Origin: an uncultured Pseudomonadota bacterium
Lineage (GTDB): Bacteria; Myxococcota_A; UBA796; SXON01
DNA: 32,890 nucleotides
NCBI GenBank assembly: GCA_903844155.1
Contig: CAIMSU010000318.1
Span: forward strand, 1-32,890
Direction of reading: 5' to 3'
Part shown: positions 24,285 through 32,352 of the stretch, one piece after another
Layout of the letters: each line of letters begins with the position of its first letter
Position numbering within the stretch: the first letter of the stretch is position 1
Notes under the pieces: generated by a model
Seen by the model: the letters and a program-made list of their open reading frames with translations, nothing else
What the model was told of the DNA's origin: nothing
Database searches by the model: none
Made by a program: the position numbers and the translations under genes

Positions 24285-25288
24285 GTGCTCCGATGCGGCC
24301 GCCGCCCACACCCCGCCACCCACCGCGCCGCAGCGCCGATGATCGGCCGCCAGAGCCATTTGTGGAGCCGGCCGGCCCGTTTGACGCGCCGACGGTGGCG
24401 GCGGTGCTCCCGTTGTCCACCCGCTTTACCCTGGGACCGGCGGTCACCGACGTCCAACGGGCATTTCTCGACCGGCACGGCTTCATCCTCTACACAGAGG
24501 TCGCGAGCGAGGCCGAAGTCGACACCATTCTCGCCGAGATCGACGGGATCGAGGAGGACCTCCTCAATCGGGGCGAGACGAAGGTGTTCGGCGTGCCCGT
24601 TTGGTTCGGGCTCGACCCCGATGGGAACGACTACCTGTTCCGCATGGGGTTTTCGTCGGTGCATAGCCAGTATTTGAGCCGGTTCGTCAACGACGCGCGC
24701 TTCGAGCCGATCCGCACACTCATCGGCGTCAATGCACGCATCGGGGAGCGCGAGAAGGACGGGGTCGTGTTCAACCGCTACGTGCGCGCATCGACGAGCC
24801 TGCGCCCGAACCTCGCCTGGCACACCGACGCCCTGCGCGACGTCTTCTACAATTGGAAGATGCCCGGTCCGATGCTGAACGTTGGCCTGCATTTCGACCG
24901 CATCAAGCCGACGGACGGCGGCCTGCACCTGGTCCCCGGCACACACACCCAGAGCGCGTGGTCGACGCTCTTCTCCAAGATCCACTTCGTGTCTGACGGC
25001 CCCGACCCGAAGGAGCTGGCGGTGGAGACCTGGCCCGGCGACCTGACCGTGCACGACGGCCGCATGTGGCACCGGGTCGTGGCCTCGCCGGAGACCGGTT
25101 GGGCCAGCCTGCGCCGGAGCATGTATGTACCGTACGTGTGTGACGCCTACCAACCGAAGTCGGAGACCAGCGCCACGCCGATGTACATGCGTGTGTTCGA
25201 CGCGATCGTGCGGTCGCGAGCCCGTTCCACCGCGCGAGCTGCACAGCGCGAGAAGGATCGGCAGCGACGCTTGCTCAAGGGCGGATAG
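24281..25288 (+). CDS. Phytanoyl-CoA dioxygenase (PhyH) family protein
   Basis: A 335-residue non-haem Fe(II)/2-oxoglutarate dioxygenase of the PhyH family. The jelly-roll core begins near residue 55 ('VQRAFLDRHGFILYTEVASEAE'). Iron ligands are His181 and Asp183 ('WHTDAL') and His264 ('HDGRMWHR'); Arg279 ('LRRSMYV') is placed to bind 2-oxoglutarate. The 50-residue N-terminal extension is Pro/Arg-rich and probably disordered. No signal peptide, so cytoplasmic. It starts inside the stop of the PNGase F-like gene (ATGA) and ends eight bases before the 25297 lipoprotein, so the three are probably one operon. Members hydroxylate small molecules, lipids or natural products; substrate unknown. Confidence 0.9.
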   Translation: MSAPMRPPPTPRHPPRRSADDRPPEPFVEPAGPFDAPTVAAVLPLSTRFTLGPAVTDVQRAFLDRHGFILYTEVASEAEVDTILAEIDGIEEDLLNRGETKVFGVPVWFGLDPDGNDYLFRMGFSSVHSQYLSRFVNDARFEPIRTLIGVNARIGEREKDGVVFNRYVRASTSLRPNLAWHTDALRDVFYNWKMPGPMLNVGLHFDRIKPTDGGLHLVPGTHTQSAWSTLFSKIHFVSDGPDPKELAVETWPGDLTVHDGRMWHRVVASPETGWASLRRSMYVPYVCDAYQPKSETSATPMYMRVFDAIVRSRARSTARAAQREKDRQRRLLKGG

Positions 25289-25296
25289 GGGGCGCG

Positions 25297-26337
25297 ATGC
25301 TCAACGCCAGCGTCATCGGCTCCGTCGTCCTTCTCGCCCTCGCCTCTGCCGCCGGCTGCACCGCAAAACCAGCCTCGGACGTCGCGGGAGACTCCCAGGG
25401 CGACGAGTCCATCTCCGGCGTCGCCCCCGGCCGCTATTTCCCGGACGACGCCGTCTGGTACCAGCAGGTGACGGACAGCGCCGTGGATCCCGGTTCGGGC
25501 ACCGTCATCGGCGCCCTCCAGAACGCGGGGTGGGGCCTGGGAAAGTTCCAGATCGACTTCTCGCTCGATGTGTTGGAAGCGGATGCCAACACAGCGAAGC
25601 AGGACTTCACGCCGACCGGCGACTTCTACGCGCCCGACTGCGATCAAGTGCCCGTGCCGCTTCCCGATGGTGGCAACGTGGAGGGCGAGACGGGCTACGC
25701 GTGCACCAGCGGGGGTGACTGTCACCTGCTCGTGAAGGACGCGCCTGAGGGCCGGCTCTACGAGATGTGGCGGGCGAACGTCGATAGCAGCGGGACGTTC
25801 CATGGAGGCTGTCTGGCTTCCTGGGACATGAACCGCGTGTACGGGCCGGATGGACGCGGGAACCAATGTACCAGCGCGGACGCGGCCGGGTACCCCATCG
25901 CCCCGCTCCTGTTCAATGCCGACGAGGTCGCCGCCGGAGAAATCACCCACGCAATCCGGTTCATCCTGCCCAATTCCAGCATCCGGGACGGCGCCTACTA
26001 CAACCCCGCGACGCACGGCACCAACTCCGACGGCGGAGGCCCAGAGGCCGTGCCCTACGGCGCCCGTCTGCGGTTGAAAGCGGATTTTGACACGACGCGC
26101 ATCTCCGACCCGGACGCGCTCGTCGTCGTGCGCGAGCTACAGACCTACGGGATGGTGCTGGCCGACGGCGGGAACATCGCGCTCACCGCACAAGCCGACA
26201 CCCACACGACCGCCAAGTGGGCGGATCTCTTTGATTCCCACGCGCTCATCGGCATCGAGCCGCAGGACTTCGAGATGCTGGCGCTCGGGGGCTCGTCGAT
26301 CCCGCTCACGTTCGATTGTGTGCGAACTGCCTACTGA
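25297..26337 (+). CDS. Conserved-looking secreted lipoprotein of unassigned family
   Basis: A 346-residue predicted lipoprotein (ASAAGC, Cys21) with a short Asp/Ser linker. The mature part is a large beta-rich domain with motifs such as 'RYFPDDAVWYQQVTDSAVDP', 'DCHLLVKDAPEGRLYEMWRA', 'GCLASWDMNRVYG', 'ITHAIRFILPNSS' and 'VVRELQTYGMVLADGG'. I recall similar arrangements in unannotated secreted bacterial proteins that look like polysaccharide-active or binding beta-sandwiches, but I cannot name a family or catalytic residues. Six Cys residues probably form disulfides. The ATG follows 'GGATAGGGGG', eight bases after the PhyH stop. Possibly acts on the same extracellular material as the PNGase F-like protein; this is inference. 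Confidence 0.72.
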   Translation: MLNASVIGSVVLLALASAAGCTAKPASDVAGDSQGDESISGVAPGRYFPDDAVWYQQVTDSAVDPGSGTVIGALQNAGWGLGKFQIDFSLDVLEADANTAKQDFTPTGDFYAPDCDQVPVPLPDGGNVEGETGYACTSGGDCHLLVKDAPEGRLYEMWRANVDSSGTFHGGCLASWDMNRVYGPDGRGNQCTSADAAGYPIAPLLFNADEVAAGEITHAIRFILPNSSIRDGAYYNPATHGTNSDGGGPEAVPYGARLRLKADFDTTRISDPDALVVVRELQTYGMVLADGGNIALTAQADTHTTAKWADLFDSHALIGIEPQDFEMLALGGSSIPLTFDCVRTAY

Positions 26338-26353
26338 ACGGCCCTACTGAAGC

Positions 26354-27661
26354 CTACAGCCTTGCCTCGATCGTGACCATCGCGCCCCCGCGCGGGCCGA
26401 TGGCGAGGTTTCGGCGTTCGGCGATCGGCGAAGGTCCCGCGACACTTTTGAGGCGGACCGTGCGAAGGACCGTGGCCAGCACGATCTTCATCTCGTACAT
26501 GGCGAAGGCCTGACCCAGGCACCGCCGAGAACCACCGCCAAACGCCAGGAACTCGTGGGGGGCGAAGGTTCGGTCGATGAAGCGCTGTGGACGGAATTGC
26601 TCGGGTTCGGGGTAGAGATCCGGCCGGCGATGCGTGAGGTAGATGCACGGAGCGATACGCGCGCCGACGGGAAGGTCGAGCGGCCCGTGCGACCAGGGCT
26701 TCACGGCGACGCGCATGACGATCGGAAAGACAGGAAGAATGCGGAGGACCTCGTTGCACACTGCGCCGAGCCACGGGAGCTTGCTGATGGCGTCGGGCTC
26801 GTCCGGGGCGGTCGCCAGCTCAGAGAGCACGCCAGCGAGGACCTCCGGCTGCGTCGTCAGCCACGCCAGCGCCCAGGCGAGCGAGTTTGCCGTCGTCTCG
26901 TGTCCCGCCAACAAGAGGGTCACAAGCTCGCTTTTCAGGGCTTCGTCGTCGAGCGGCTTGCCGTCCTCGTCCCGCGCCGCGATGAGCAGGGAGAGGATGT
27001 CGTCGCCCGGCGCCGCTTTCCGGCGCGCGATCACGTCGTACAGCAGCTTGTCGGTGATCGCGCGGCGCCGCTGGTACTTGCCGCCGGGGCTCCACGAACC
27101 AAAATCCCGGCGAAGTAGCTCAAAAAAGACCGTTGCTCCGCTGACCGTGGCGAGCATGTCCGTGATCGCCCTTTGCCCCGCGGCCAGGTCATCGCCATCG
27201 TCCACGCCGATGACCGCACGGAGGATCACCTCCAGCGAGACTGCCTGCATCGCCGCATGGGCTGGCAGGGTGCGCCCGGGCGCCCAGTCCGCGATGGCGC
27301 GCTCGGCCGCTCGGGCGATGATCTGCCCGTACGCGCGCATGCGTTGGCCGTGGAACGGCGGCGTCATCAGGCGACGGTCGCGTGCGTGTGGGGCGCCATC
27401 GAGCGTCAATACAGATTGTTCGCCGACAAATGGAAGGAGGACGTCGTTTCCCTTGCCGGCGCAGAGCGTGTCGGTCGGGGCAGTGAACACGGCGTGGATG
27501 AGGTCGGGATCGTCGGTGAAGACGGACTCGCCGTAGCCGAGGAGGCGCAAGGTGAACGTGCCACCGTGTGCGGCGCGACATGCGTCGAGGAAGGGGTAGG
27601 GCGTTTGTACCCAGCGAACCAGTTGAACGAGCGGGTGGCTGGACGGGCCTGGCGGGAGCAT
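26354..27661 (-). CDS. Cytochrome P450
   Basis: A 435-residue soluble bacterial P450. All hallmarks are present: I-helix 'LLLAGHETTANSL' (AGHETT 252-257), 'NEVLR' (ExxR, Glu304 and Arg307), and the haem loop 'FGGGSRRCLG' with Cys381 as haem ligand. The N-terminus 'MLPPGPSSHPLVQLVRWVQT' and the overall pattern resemble CYP110-type enzymes; that subfamily call is tentative. No ferredoxin or reductase gene is nearby. The frame is open to 27919, but ATG 27661 starts the family-typical PPGP motif and leaves a 51-base divergent gap to the alpha/beta hydrolase. It likely oxidises a lipid, terpene or similar hydrophobic molecule. Confidence 0.95.
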   Translation of the reverse strand: MLPPGPSSHPLVQLVRWVQTPYPFLDACRAAHGGTFTLRLLGYGESVFTDDPDLIHAVFTAPTDTLCAGKGNDVLLPFVGEQSVLTLDGAPHARDRRLMTPPFHGQRMRAYGQIIARAAERAIADWAPGRTLPAHAAMQAVSLEVILRAVIGVDDGDDLAAGQRAITDMLATVSGATVFFELLRRDFGSWSPGGKYQRRRAITDKLLYDVIARRKAAPGDDILSLLIAARDEDGKPLDDEALKSELVTLLLAGHETTANSLAWALAWLTTQPEVLAGVLSELATAPDEPDAISKLPWLGAVCNEVLRILPVFPIVMRVAVKPWSHGPLDLPVGARIAPCIYLTHRRPDLYPEPEQFRPQRFIDRTFAPHEFLAFGGGSRRCLGQAFAMYEMKIVLATVLRTVRLKSVAGPSPIAERRNLAIGPRGGAMVTIEARL

Positions 27662-27712
27662 CCCCGCGGGTAACCCGGCGACATCCGGCCGCCGGGCGGC
27701 TAAGACAGGCCG

Positions 27713-28651
27713 ATGCCCGCCTGGACGCCTGCGTTGAAGTTCATGCTCGCCATGCAGCGCCCGATGCGCGAGGACGTTGCGGGCATCGGGGTCGAGAGCG
27801 AGCTGGCCGGCACGCGGGCGATCCGTTTTGCGCCTCGGGGCGTCAAGCGGGCACGCGGGAAGGTGCTGGTCGTACACGGGGTGACACCGCGCGGGCTCGT
27901 CGACCCACGCATGGTCCACCTCTCGGACAGCCTCGCAGCGGCGGGATTCGAGGTATTTGCACCGGAATTCCCCGGCCTGCAGCGCGCCGACCTGCGACCC
28001 GTGACCGTGGCGCAGATCAGCACCTACGCAGAGGCGCTCGGGCCCGAAGTGCGCTTGCTGGCTCCCTCATTCGCTGGAGGGCTCTGTCTGCGGGCCGTCG
28101 CCGAGGGTGCAACGGTGCGCAGCGTCTGCTCGATCGGGGGCTACGGTCACGTCCGCGACAGTCTCGCGCGGCTCCTGACACCCGCCGTGGACGCCTACCC
28201 ACGCATCGCCGTGTGTCTCAACCTCGGTGTCTTTGACGACGCCGAGGCCGAGGCGCTCCGCGCGTGGCTCTGGGACGACAGCGTGCGCGGCCCGGAAAGG
28301 CGCTATCCCCCCTTTCGTGCGGGCCTTTCCCCGGAACAGGGCGCCCGCGTGGACGGCGTGATCGCCGGGACCTGGCCCGACCTGCCCGACTGGTTCACGA
28401 AGCTCCCCGACGACGTCGATCGGCTCGACGTCTCCTCCGTCGCCGACCGGATCCGGGTGCCCGTCGTGCTCATCCACGGCGCCGGCGACCGCGTCATCCC
28501 GCCCTCCGAGTCCGTTGAGTTGGCCCGCCTGCTCCCGGACGCGACCGTGTGTGTCACGTCACTGTTGACACACGGCGACGCCGTCCCCGCCTGGAAGAAG
28601 CCCGCCGCGATCCGCTCGATGGGCGCTGCGTTTGCGCGGTTCCTGGGCTGA
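27713..28651 (+). CDS. Alpha/beta hydrolase
   Basis: A 312-residue cytoplasmic alpha/beta-hydrolase. The oxyanion region is 'VLVVHGVTPRG' (51-61), the nucleophile elbow 'LAPSFAGGL' (Ser119; a P-S-F-A-G version of GxSxG), the acid 'HGAGDRVIPP' and the catalytic His in 'LLTHGDAVP'. Residues 1-45 contain a hydrophobic Met-rich segment. The sequence resembles uncharacterised esterase/lipase-like hydrolases; substrate unknown. It is divergent from the P450 gene by 51 bases, a hint of shared regulation, and ends five bases from the convergent P5CDH gene. Confidence 0.88.
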   Translation: MPAWTPALKFMLAMQRPMREDVAGIGVESELAGTRAIRFAPRGVKRARGKVLVVHGVTPRGLVDPRMVHLSDSLAAAGFEVFAPEFPGLQRADLRPVTVAQISTYAEALGPEVRLLAPSFAGGLCLRAVAEGATVRSVCSIGGYGHVRDSLARLLTPAVDAYPRIAVCLNLGVFDDAEAEALRAWLWDDSVRGPERRYPPFRAGLSPEQGARVDGVIAGTWPDLPDWFTKLPDDVDRLDVSSVADRIRVPVVLIHGAGDRVIPPSESVELARLLPDATVCVTSLLTHGDAVPAWKKPAAIRSMGAAFARFLG

Positions 28652-28656
28652 CGGAC

Positions 28657-30276
28657 CTACCCGAGAAACCCGTAGCGCCAGTCCGTCGGCGGCACGAAGG
28701 TCTCTTTGATCGTTCGCGGCGAGATCCAACGCAGGAGGTTGTGGGGCGCGCCGGCTTTGTCGTTGGTCCCGCTCGCTCGACCACCGCCGAAGGGCTGCTG
28801 TCCGACGACCGCGCCGGTGGGCTTGTCGTTCACGTAGAAGTTTCCGGCCGCGCCTCGCAATTCGCGTGTGGCTTCGTCGATCGCGTAGCGCTCGCGCGAG
28901 AAGACTGCGCCGGTCAGCGCGTACGGACTCGTCGTGTCGACGACGCGCAGCGCATGCCGCCACTCGGCCTCAGGGTAGACGAACACGCTGACGATGGGCC
29001 CGAAGATCTCCTCGGACATGAGCCTGTGGTGCGGATCGGCGACGCGAACGAACGTCGGTTCGATGAACCACCCCGTTTGGCCATGCGAGTGCCCGCCGGC
29101 GACCACCTCCTCCGTATGTGCCAACTCAAGGTACTGTTGGTGCTTGCGGAACGCGCGTTGGTCGATGACCGCCGAGACGAAGTTGGAAAAGTCTCGGGGA
29201 TCGCCCTGTTTCACCTCACCCAGCATCCCGCGAACCCGCTCCCTCACCTCCGGCCACAGGTTGTCCGGCACGTAGATCCGGCTCGCCGCGGAGCACTTCT
29301 GCCCCTGGTACTCGTACCCGCCGCGCACGATCGCCACCGCGAGCGCGAGCGGGTCCGCGGACGCATGCGCTAGGATGAAGTCCTTCCCGCCCGTCTCCCC
29401 GACGATGCGGGGATATTGCCGGTACTTGGCGATGTTCTCGCCGATCGTCTTCCACATCCCCTGGAACACACCCGTCGACCCGGTAAAGTGGATGCCCGCC
29501 AGCTCCGGCCGCGCGAGGATCGGGGCCGCTACGTCGCCGCCCTGCCCCCAGATCACGTTGATGACGCCGTCCGGCAGCCCCGCCGCGCGCAACAGTCGCA
29601 CAAGCTGCCAGCACGAGAGCGCCGACGTCGTCGCCGGCTTCCAGATCACGGTGTTGCCTGCGATCGCCGGGGCTGTGGGGAGATTCCCGGCGATCGACGT
29701 GAAGTTGAAGGGACTGACCGCGAAGATGAAGCCGTCCAGCGGACGGTGCTCCAGCCGATTCCACACGCCCGCCGAGTGCTCCGGCGGCTGGTCCGCGAGG
29801 ATGGTCCGGTAATACTGACAGTTGAACCGCCAGAAGTCTGCGAGCTCACAGCACGCGTCGATCTCGGCCTGATGCACCGTCTTTGCCTGCCCCAGCATCG
29901 TCGCCGCGTTGACCTTGTCGCGCCACGGTCCCGAGAGGAGGTCGGCTGCCTTCAGGAAGACGGCCACGCGGGCCTCCCAGGGGAGCGCGGCCCAGTCGGC
30001 ACGTGCCTCCTCAGCGCTCGCCACCGCGCGCGCCACCTCACCCGGCCCGGCCATGTGCACGTTCGCGAGCACATGCCCGTGCTCTGCCGGCATCGTGATG
30101 GCGACCGTGTTTCCCGTGTAGACGTCCACCCCGTTGATGACACAGGGAATCTCGACCACTTCCGCAGCCTGAATCGTCAGTTCCCGCTGGATGCTCGTCC
30201 GCTCCGCCGAGCCGGGGAGGTAGCCGCGGACTGGCTCGTTGACGGGACGGGGGACAGACGCGATGCCGATGCTCAT
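28657..30276 (-). CDS. pruA: 1-pyrroline-5-carboxylate (glutamate semialdehyde) dehydrogenase
   Basis: A 539-residue NAD-dependent aldehyde dehydrogenase that oxidises glutamate 5-semialdehyde (from P5C) to glutamate in proline breakdown. Length and motifs match stand-alone P5CDH: 'GQAKTVHQAEIDACCELADF' (P5CDH-specific), 'SPFNFTSIAGNLPTAPAIAG', 'FTGSTGVFQGMW', catalytic 'GETGGKDF' (Glu294) and 'GYEYQGQKCSAASR' (nucleophile Cys328), 'EEIFGP' and 'PFGGGRASGTNDKAG'. Proline dehydrogenase is not fused or adjacent, so PutA function is split in this organism. A 17-base perfect hairpin lies just upstream. Confidence 0.95.
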   Translation of the reverse strand: MSIGIASVPRPVNEPVRGYLPGSAERTSIQRELTIQAAEVVEIPCVINGVDVYTGNTVAITMPAEHGHVLANVHMAGPGEVARAVASAEEARADWAALPWEARVAVFLKAADLLSGPWRDKVNAATMLGQAKTVHQAEIDACCELADFWRFNCQYYRTILADQPPEHSAGVWNRLEHRPLDGFIFAVSPFNFTSIAGNLPTAPAIAGNTVIWKPATTSALSCWQLVRLLRAAGLPDGVINVIWGQGGDVAAPILARPELAGIHFTGSTGVFQGMWKTIGENIAKYRQYPRIVGETGGKDFILAHASADPLALAVAIVRGGYEYQGQKCSAASRIYVPDNLWPEVRERVRGMLGEVKQGDPRDFSNFVSAVIDQRAFRKHQQYLELAHTEEVVAGGHSHGQTGWFIEPTFVRVADPHHRLMSEEIFGPIVSVFVYPEAEWRHALRVVDTTSPYALTGAVFSRERYAIDEATRELRGAAGNFYVNDKPTGAVVGQQPFGGGRASGTNDKAGAPHNLLRWISPRTIKETFVPPTDWRYGFLG

Positions 30277-30303
30277 GGGGTGGTCCTCGGGTCGCGGGGC
30301 TTA

Positions 30304-30320
30304 TCCCGCTCGCAGCGGGA
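30304..30320. terminator. Perfect 7-pair hairpin between lipoprotein and pruA genes
   Basis: TCCCGCT-CGC-AGCGGGA is an exact inverted repeat. Flanking GGGG (30296-30299) and CCCC (30321-30324) can extend it by four pairs across an internal loop. It lies after the 30338 lipoprotein stop and before pruA on the same strand. It could end the first transcript or act in the pruA leader. There is no T-tract. Confidence 0.45.
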
Positions 30321-30337
30321 CCCCACGTCGCCGCCGC

Positions 30338-31111
30338 CTACAGCCGGGCGGGCACGGCGTAGGTGACGCGATCGCCGCTCATCAGCGTTCCCGCGAGCGC
30401 AACGGAGTGTGTGGCACCGCTCGCCGTCACCCGGTATTCCAGGGGGGAATCGGACATCTGCACGGTCCCGGTCACGGCGAAGGCCGCGAGCACGGACTCG
30501 GCGTAGGACGTCGTGGTCCCGGTCTCGAAGACGACATCGACCTTGGTCGCGGAGTAGTCGACTCCTTCAGTCCAGACCGTCTCCACCGTCAACACATTCG
30601 CCCCGTCGGCCCCCGCGACGAGGAGCTGATGCGCCCCCATGACGGCCGTTGCGGGGCTCCCGTTGCTGCTGCCGAGGCATTGGGCGCTGACGTACCGGGT
30701 GTAGCTTAGCGCGTCGCCGGCGGGGATCTCGACGATCTGCGACACCCAAGTCTGTACGCCCGCAGTCGCTGCCTGCACGTTGAGTTGGGCGCCCCCAGCC
30801 GTGATGTCCTGGTAACTGACGGCTGCGGACGCCGGATATGTGTCACACCCGCTGCCGACAGTCGCGAACGCGAGCAGCCCGGACGTGCCGCCGGGGTCGG
30901 TGTCGGTGTCCGTGTCGGTATCGGTGTCGGTGTCGGTGTCGGTATCGGTGTCCGTATCGGTGTCCGCATCGGTGTCCGAGTCGGTGTCCGTGTCGCCCCC
31001 ACCCGAATCGCCCGTCGCGCCGCTGTCGGACGCATCCGGTACGCACAAGCCGCCAGACACGTGCGTTCCAGGGCCGCAGGGGACCGAACAAGCGAGCGCG
31101 AGGATTAGCAT
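30338..31111 (-). CDS. Lipoprotein with long Asp-Thr repeat linker
   Basis: A 257-residue predicted lipoprotein. The signal is only seven residues before Cys8 (LALAC); an in-frame stop just upstream and GGAG five bases before ATG 31111 exclude a longer one. Residues about 25-72 are a linker dominated by alternating Asp-Thr. The C-terminal 180 residues are a beta-rich domain ('VQTWVSQIVEIPAGDALSYT', 'TTSYAESVLAAFAVTGTVQM') that I cannot assign. The linker is encoded by a hexanucleotide repeat (30896-30995). Either export uses an unusually short signal or the protein is not a lipoprotein; the linker style argues for export. Confidence 0.68.
   Translation of the reverse strand: MLILALACSVPCGPGTHVSGGLCVPDASDSGATGDSGGGDTDTDSDTDADTDTDTDTDTDTDTDTDTDTDTDPGGTSGLLAFATVGSGCDTYPASAAVSYQDITAGGAQLNVQAATAGVQTWVSQIVEIPAGDALSYTRYVSAQCLGSSNGSPATAVMGAHQLLVAGADGANVLTVETVWTEGVDYSATKVDVVFETGTTTSYAESVLAAFAVTGTVQMSDSPLEYRVTASGATHSVALAGTLMSGDRVTYAVPARL
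30896..30995. repeat. Hexanucleotide (GTGTCG-type) tandem repeat, about 16 units
   Basis: A run of GTGTCG, GTATCG and GTGTCC 6-base units on the plus strand encodes the Asp-Thr linker of the 30338 lipoprotein. Several adjacent units are identical, so slippage is likely. Gain or loss of units changes linker length in steps of two residues without a frameshift. Confidence 0.9.
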
Positions 31112-31149
31112 TGGAACTCCGTTTCAGAGAGGGTAACCGGCCATCGCCG

Positions 31150-32133
31150 TCAGCGCAGCGTCGACCAGCTCTGATAACTATCCACCATGAACCCAACGAA
31201 GTTCGGGTCCGAGCCGACGGAATCGTTCATCGCTGTCATCGCCGCATCGACGGCCGCGGCGCCGTCATCGGCAAAGGTCAGGTCAGCGCCTTCGCTGTCC
31301 GGGCCGGTCTCCATGCCGATCCAGATCGGGCCGTTTGTCAACTCCGTCGCGGATTGTTCCAAGGTGGCGGCCGCCGTGTCGCGGTAGGCCATCACGCCGA
31401 CCTCGTCGACCGTCTCGGCCGTCCACACGTCGAGCGTCGCGCTCGTCGCGCTGGCATCGACCGAGAACGGCGCCAGCGTGTCGTACCAGGACGGGATCGC
31501 GACGCCAAGCGGAAGCCCGCCGATCCGGTCGCGGATGCCGTTCAGGTACGCGATCTCCCAGCCAGCGCGCTCCACGTAGTCGGTCGTGAAGCTCCCGTCG
31601 GGCGTGGACGCAGGCTCGGTGTCGTCCATGATGCCGTCAAAGCCAACGTTGGAAGCGGCACATGCGGCGTAGAGGTTCCACCCCTCGGTCCAGCACGTGT
31701 CCTGGCCGACGAGGCCAGCGTCACACGGCACCGAGAACCACGGCGCACCGCTGGCAGCGTAGACGAGCAGGCCATTTGCGTGTGCGAGGGCAACGAAACT
31801 GGCGTAGCGGTCGGCCGCGCCATCGACGCCGTAGCCGACGGGATCGGCGGTCATGAACAGCGTGGTGACGGCGTGGGAGGCCGAGAAGGCGAGGAGGTCA
31901 GCGGTCGCGGCGTCATCCCCCGGGATGGTGTCGTCCCAGACCCAGAGGGCGACGGGTGCGGGGCTCGCGCTGGTGTCGCCGTCCGAGGAGTCGGTGGCAG
32001 ACGAGTCTGTCCCGGACGAGTCGGCGCCGTTGAGGCCGCTGTCCGCTGGGTTCGTATCGACGGAGGCGGTGCGGTGCGGGGTGTGGGTGCAGGCGAGGAG
32101 CAGCAGCGGGAACACGAGACCAGCGTACCCCAC
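31150..32133 (-). CDS. TIM-barrel-like putative glycosidase lipoprotein
   Basis: A 327-residue predicted lipoprotein. The open frame reaches 32217, but GTG 32133 has an excellent ribosome site (GAGGAAGG six bases upstream) and gives a typical signal, 'GYAGLVFPLLLLAC' (Cys15), then a Ser/Asp/Thr linker to about residue 55. The domain runs from 'PVALWVWDDTIPGDD' to 'VGFMVDSYQSWSTLR', and 'ASNVGFDGIMDDTEP' has the acidic DD pair at a barrel-strand end, similar to 'GFDGVMMDDTN' in the 3089 protein. 'DEVGVMAYRDTA' and 'WIGMETGPDSEG' are further barrel strands. No named family is certain and the substrate is unknown. Confidence 0.72.
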   Translation of the reverse strand: MGYAGLVFPLLLLACTHTPHRTASVDTNPADSGLNGADSSGTDSSATDSSDGDTSASPAPVALWVWDDTIPGDDAATADLLAFSASHAVTTLFMTADPVGYGVDGAADRYASFVALAHANGLLVYAASGAPWFSVPCDAGLVGQDTCWTEGWNLYAACAASNVGFDGIMDDTEPASTPDGSFTTDYVERAGWEIAYLNGIRDRIGGLPLGVAIPSWYDTLAPFSVDASATSATLDVWTAETVDEVGVMAYRDTAAATLEQSATELTNGPIWIGMETGPDSEGADLTFADDGAAAVDAAMTAMNDSVGSDPNFVGFMVDSYQSWSTLR

Positions 32134-32151
32134 GCGCGATACCTTCCTCGC

Positions 32152-32352
32152 ATGGACCGCACATTTCACCTCTCCCAATCTCACGCTGAGGCCGACCAGT
32201 ATGACCGCGAGCAGCATTGGGCGATGACGCCGGACGAGCGCCTGAAGGTGGCACGAGCGCTCCAGCTCCGGGTGTACGGCGCGGCCGCACCGGACGTCCG
32301 GGCAGCGGGACCCGAATTTCAGGGGATCTGGCGCCCCATGCGCCCGAAATGA
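32152..32352 (+). CDS. Small antitoxin-like protein paired with nucleotidyltransferase
   Basis: A 66-residue protein: 'MDRTFHLSQSHAEADQYDRE', then 'TPDERLKVARALQLRVYG'. This pattern (an acidic N-terminal 'A-D-x-x-D' followed by 'W-x-x-x-T-P-E-E-R-L') is common in small proteins encoded just before nucleotidyltransferase toxins of the MNT/AbiEii-like group. It overlaps the next gene by four bases (ATGA). No Shine-Dalgarno precedes the ATG, and only 18 bases separate it from the divergent lipoprotein start, so a leaderless mRNA is possible. Antitoxin function is inferred from gene order and resemblance. Confidence 0.62.
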   Translation: MDRTFHLSQSHAEADQYDREQHWAMTPDERLKVARALQLRVYGAAAPDVRAAGPEFQGIWRPMRPK

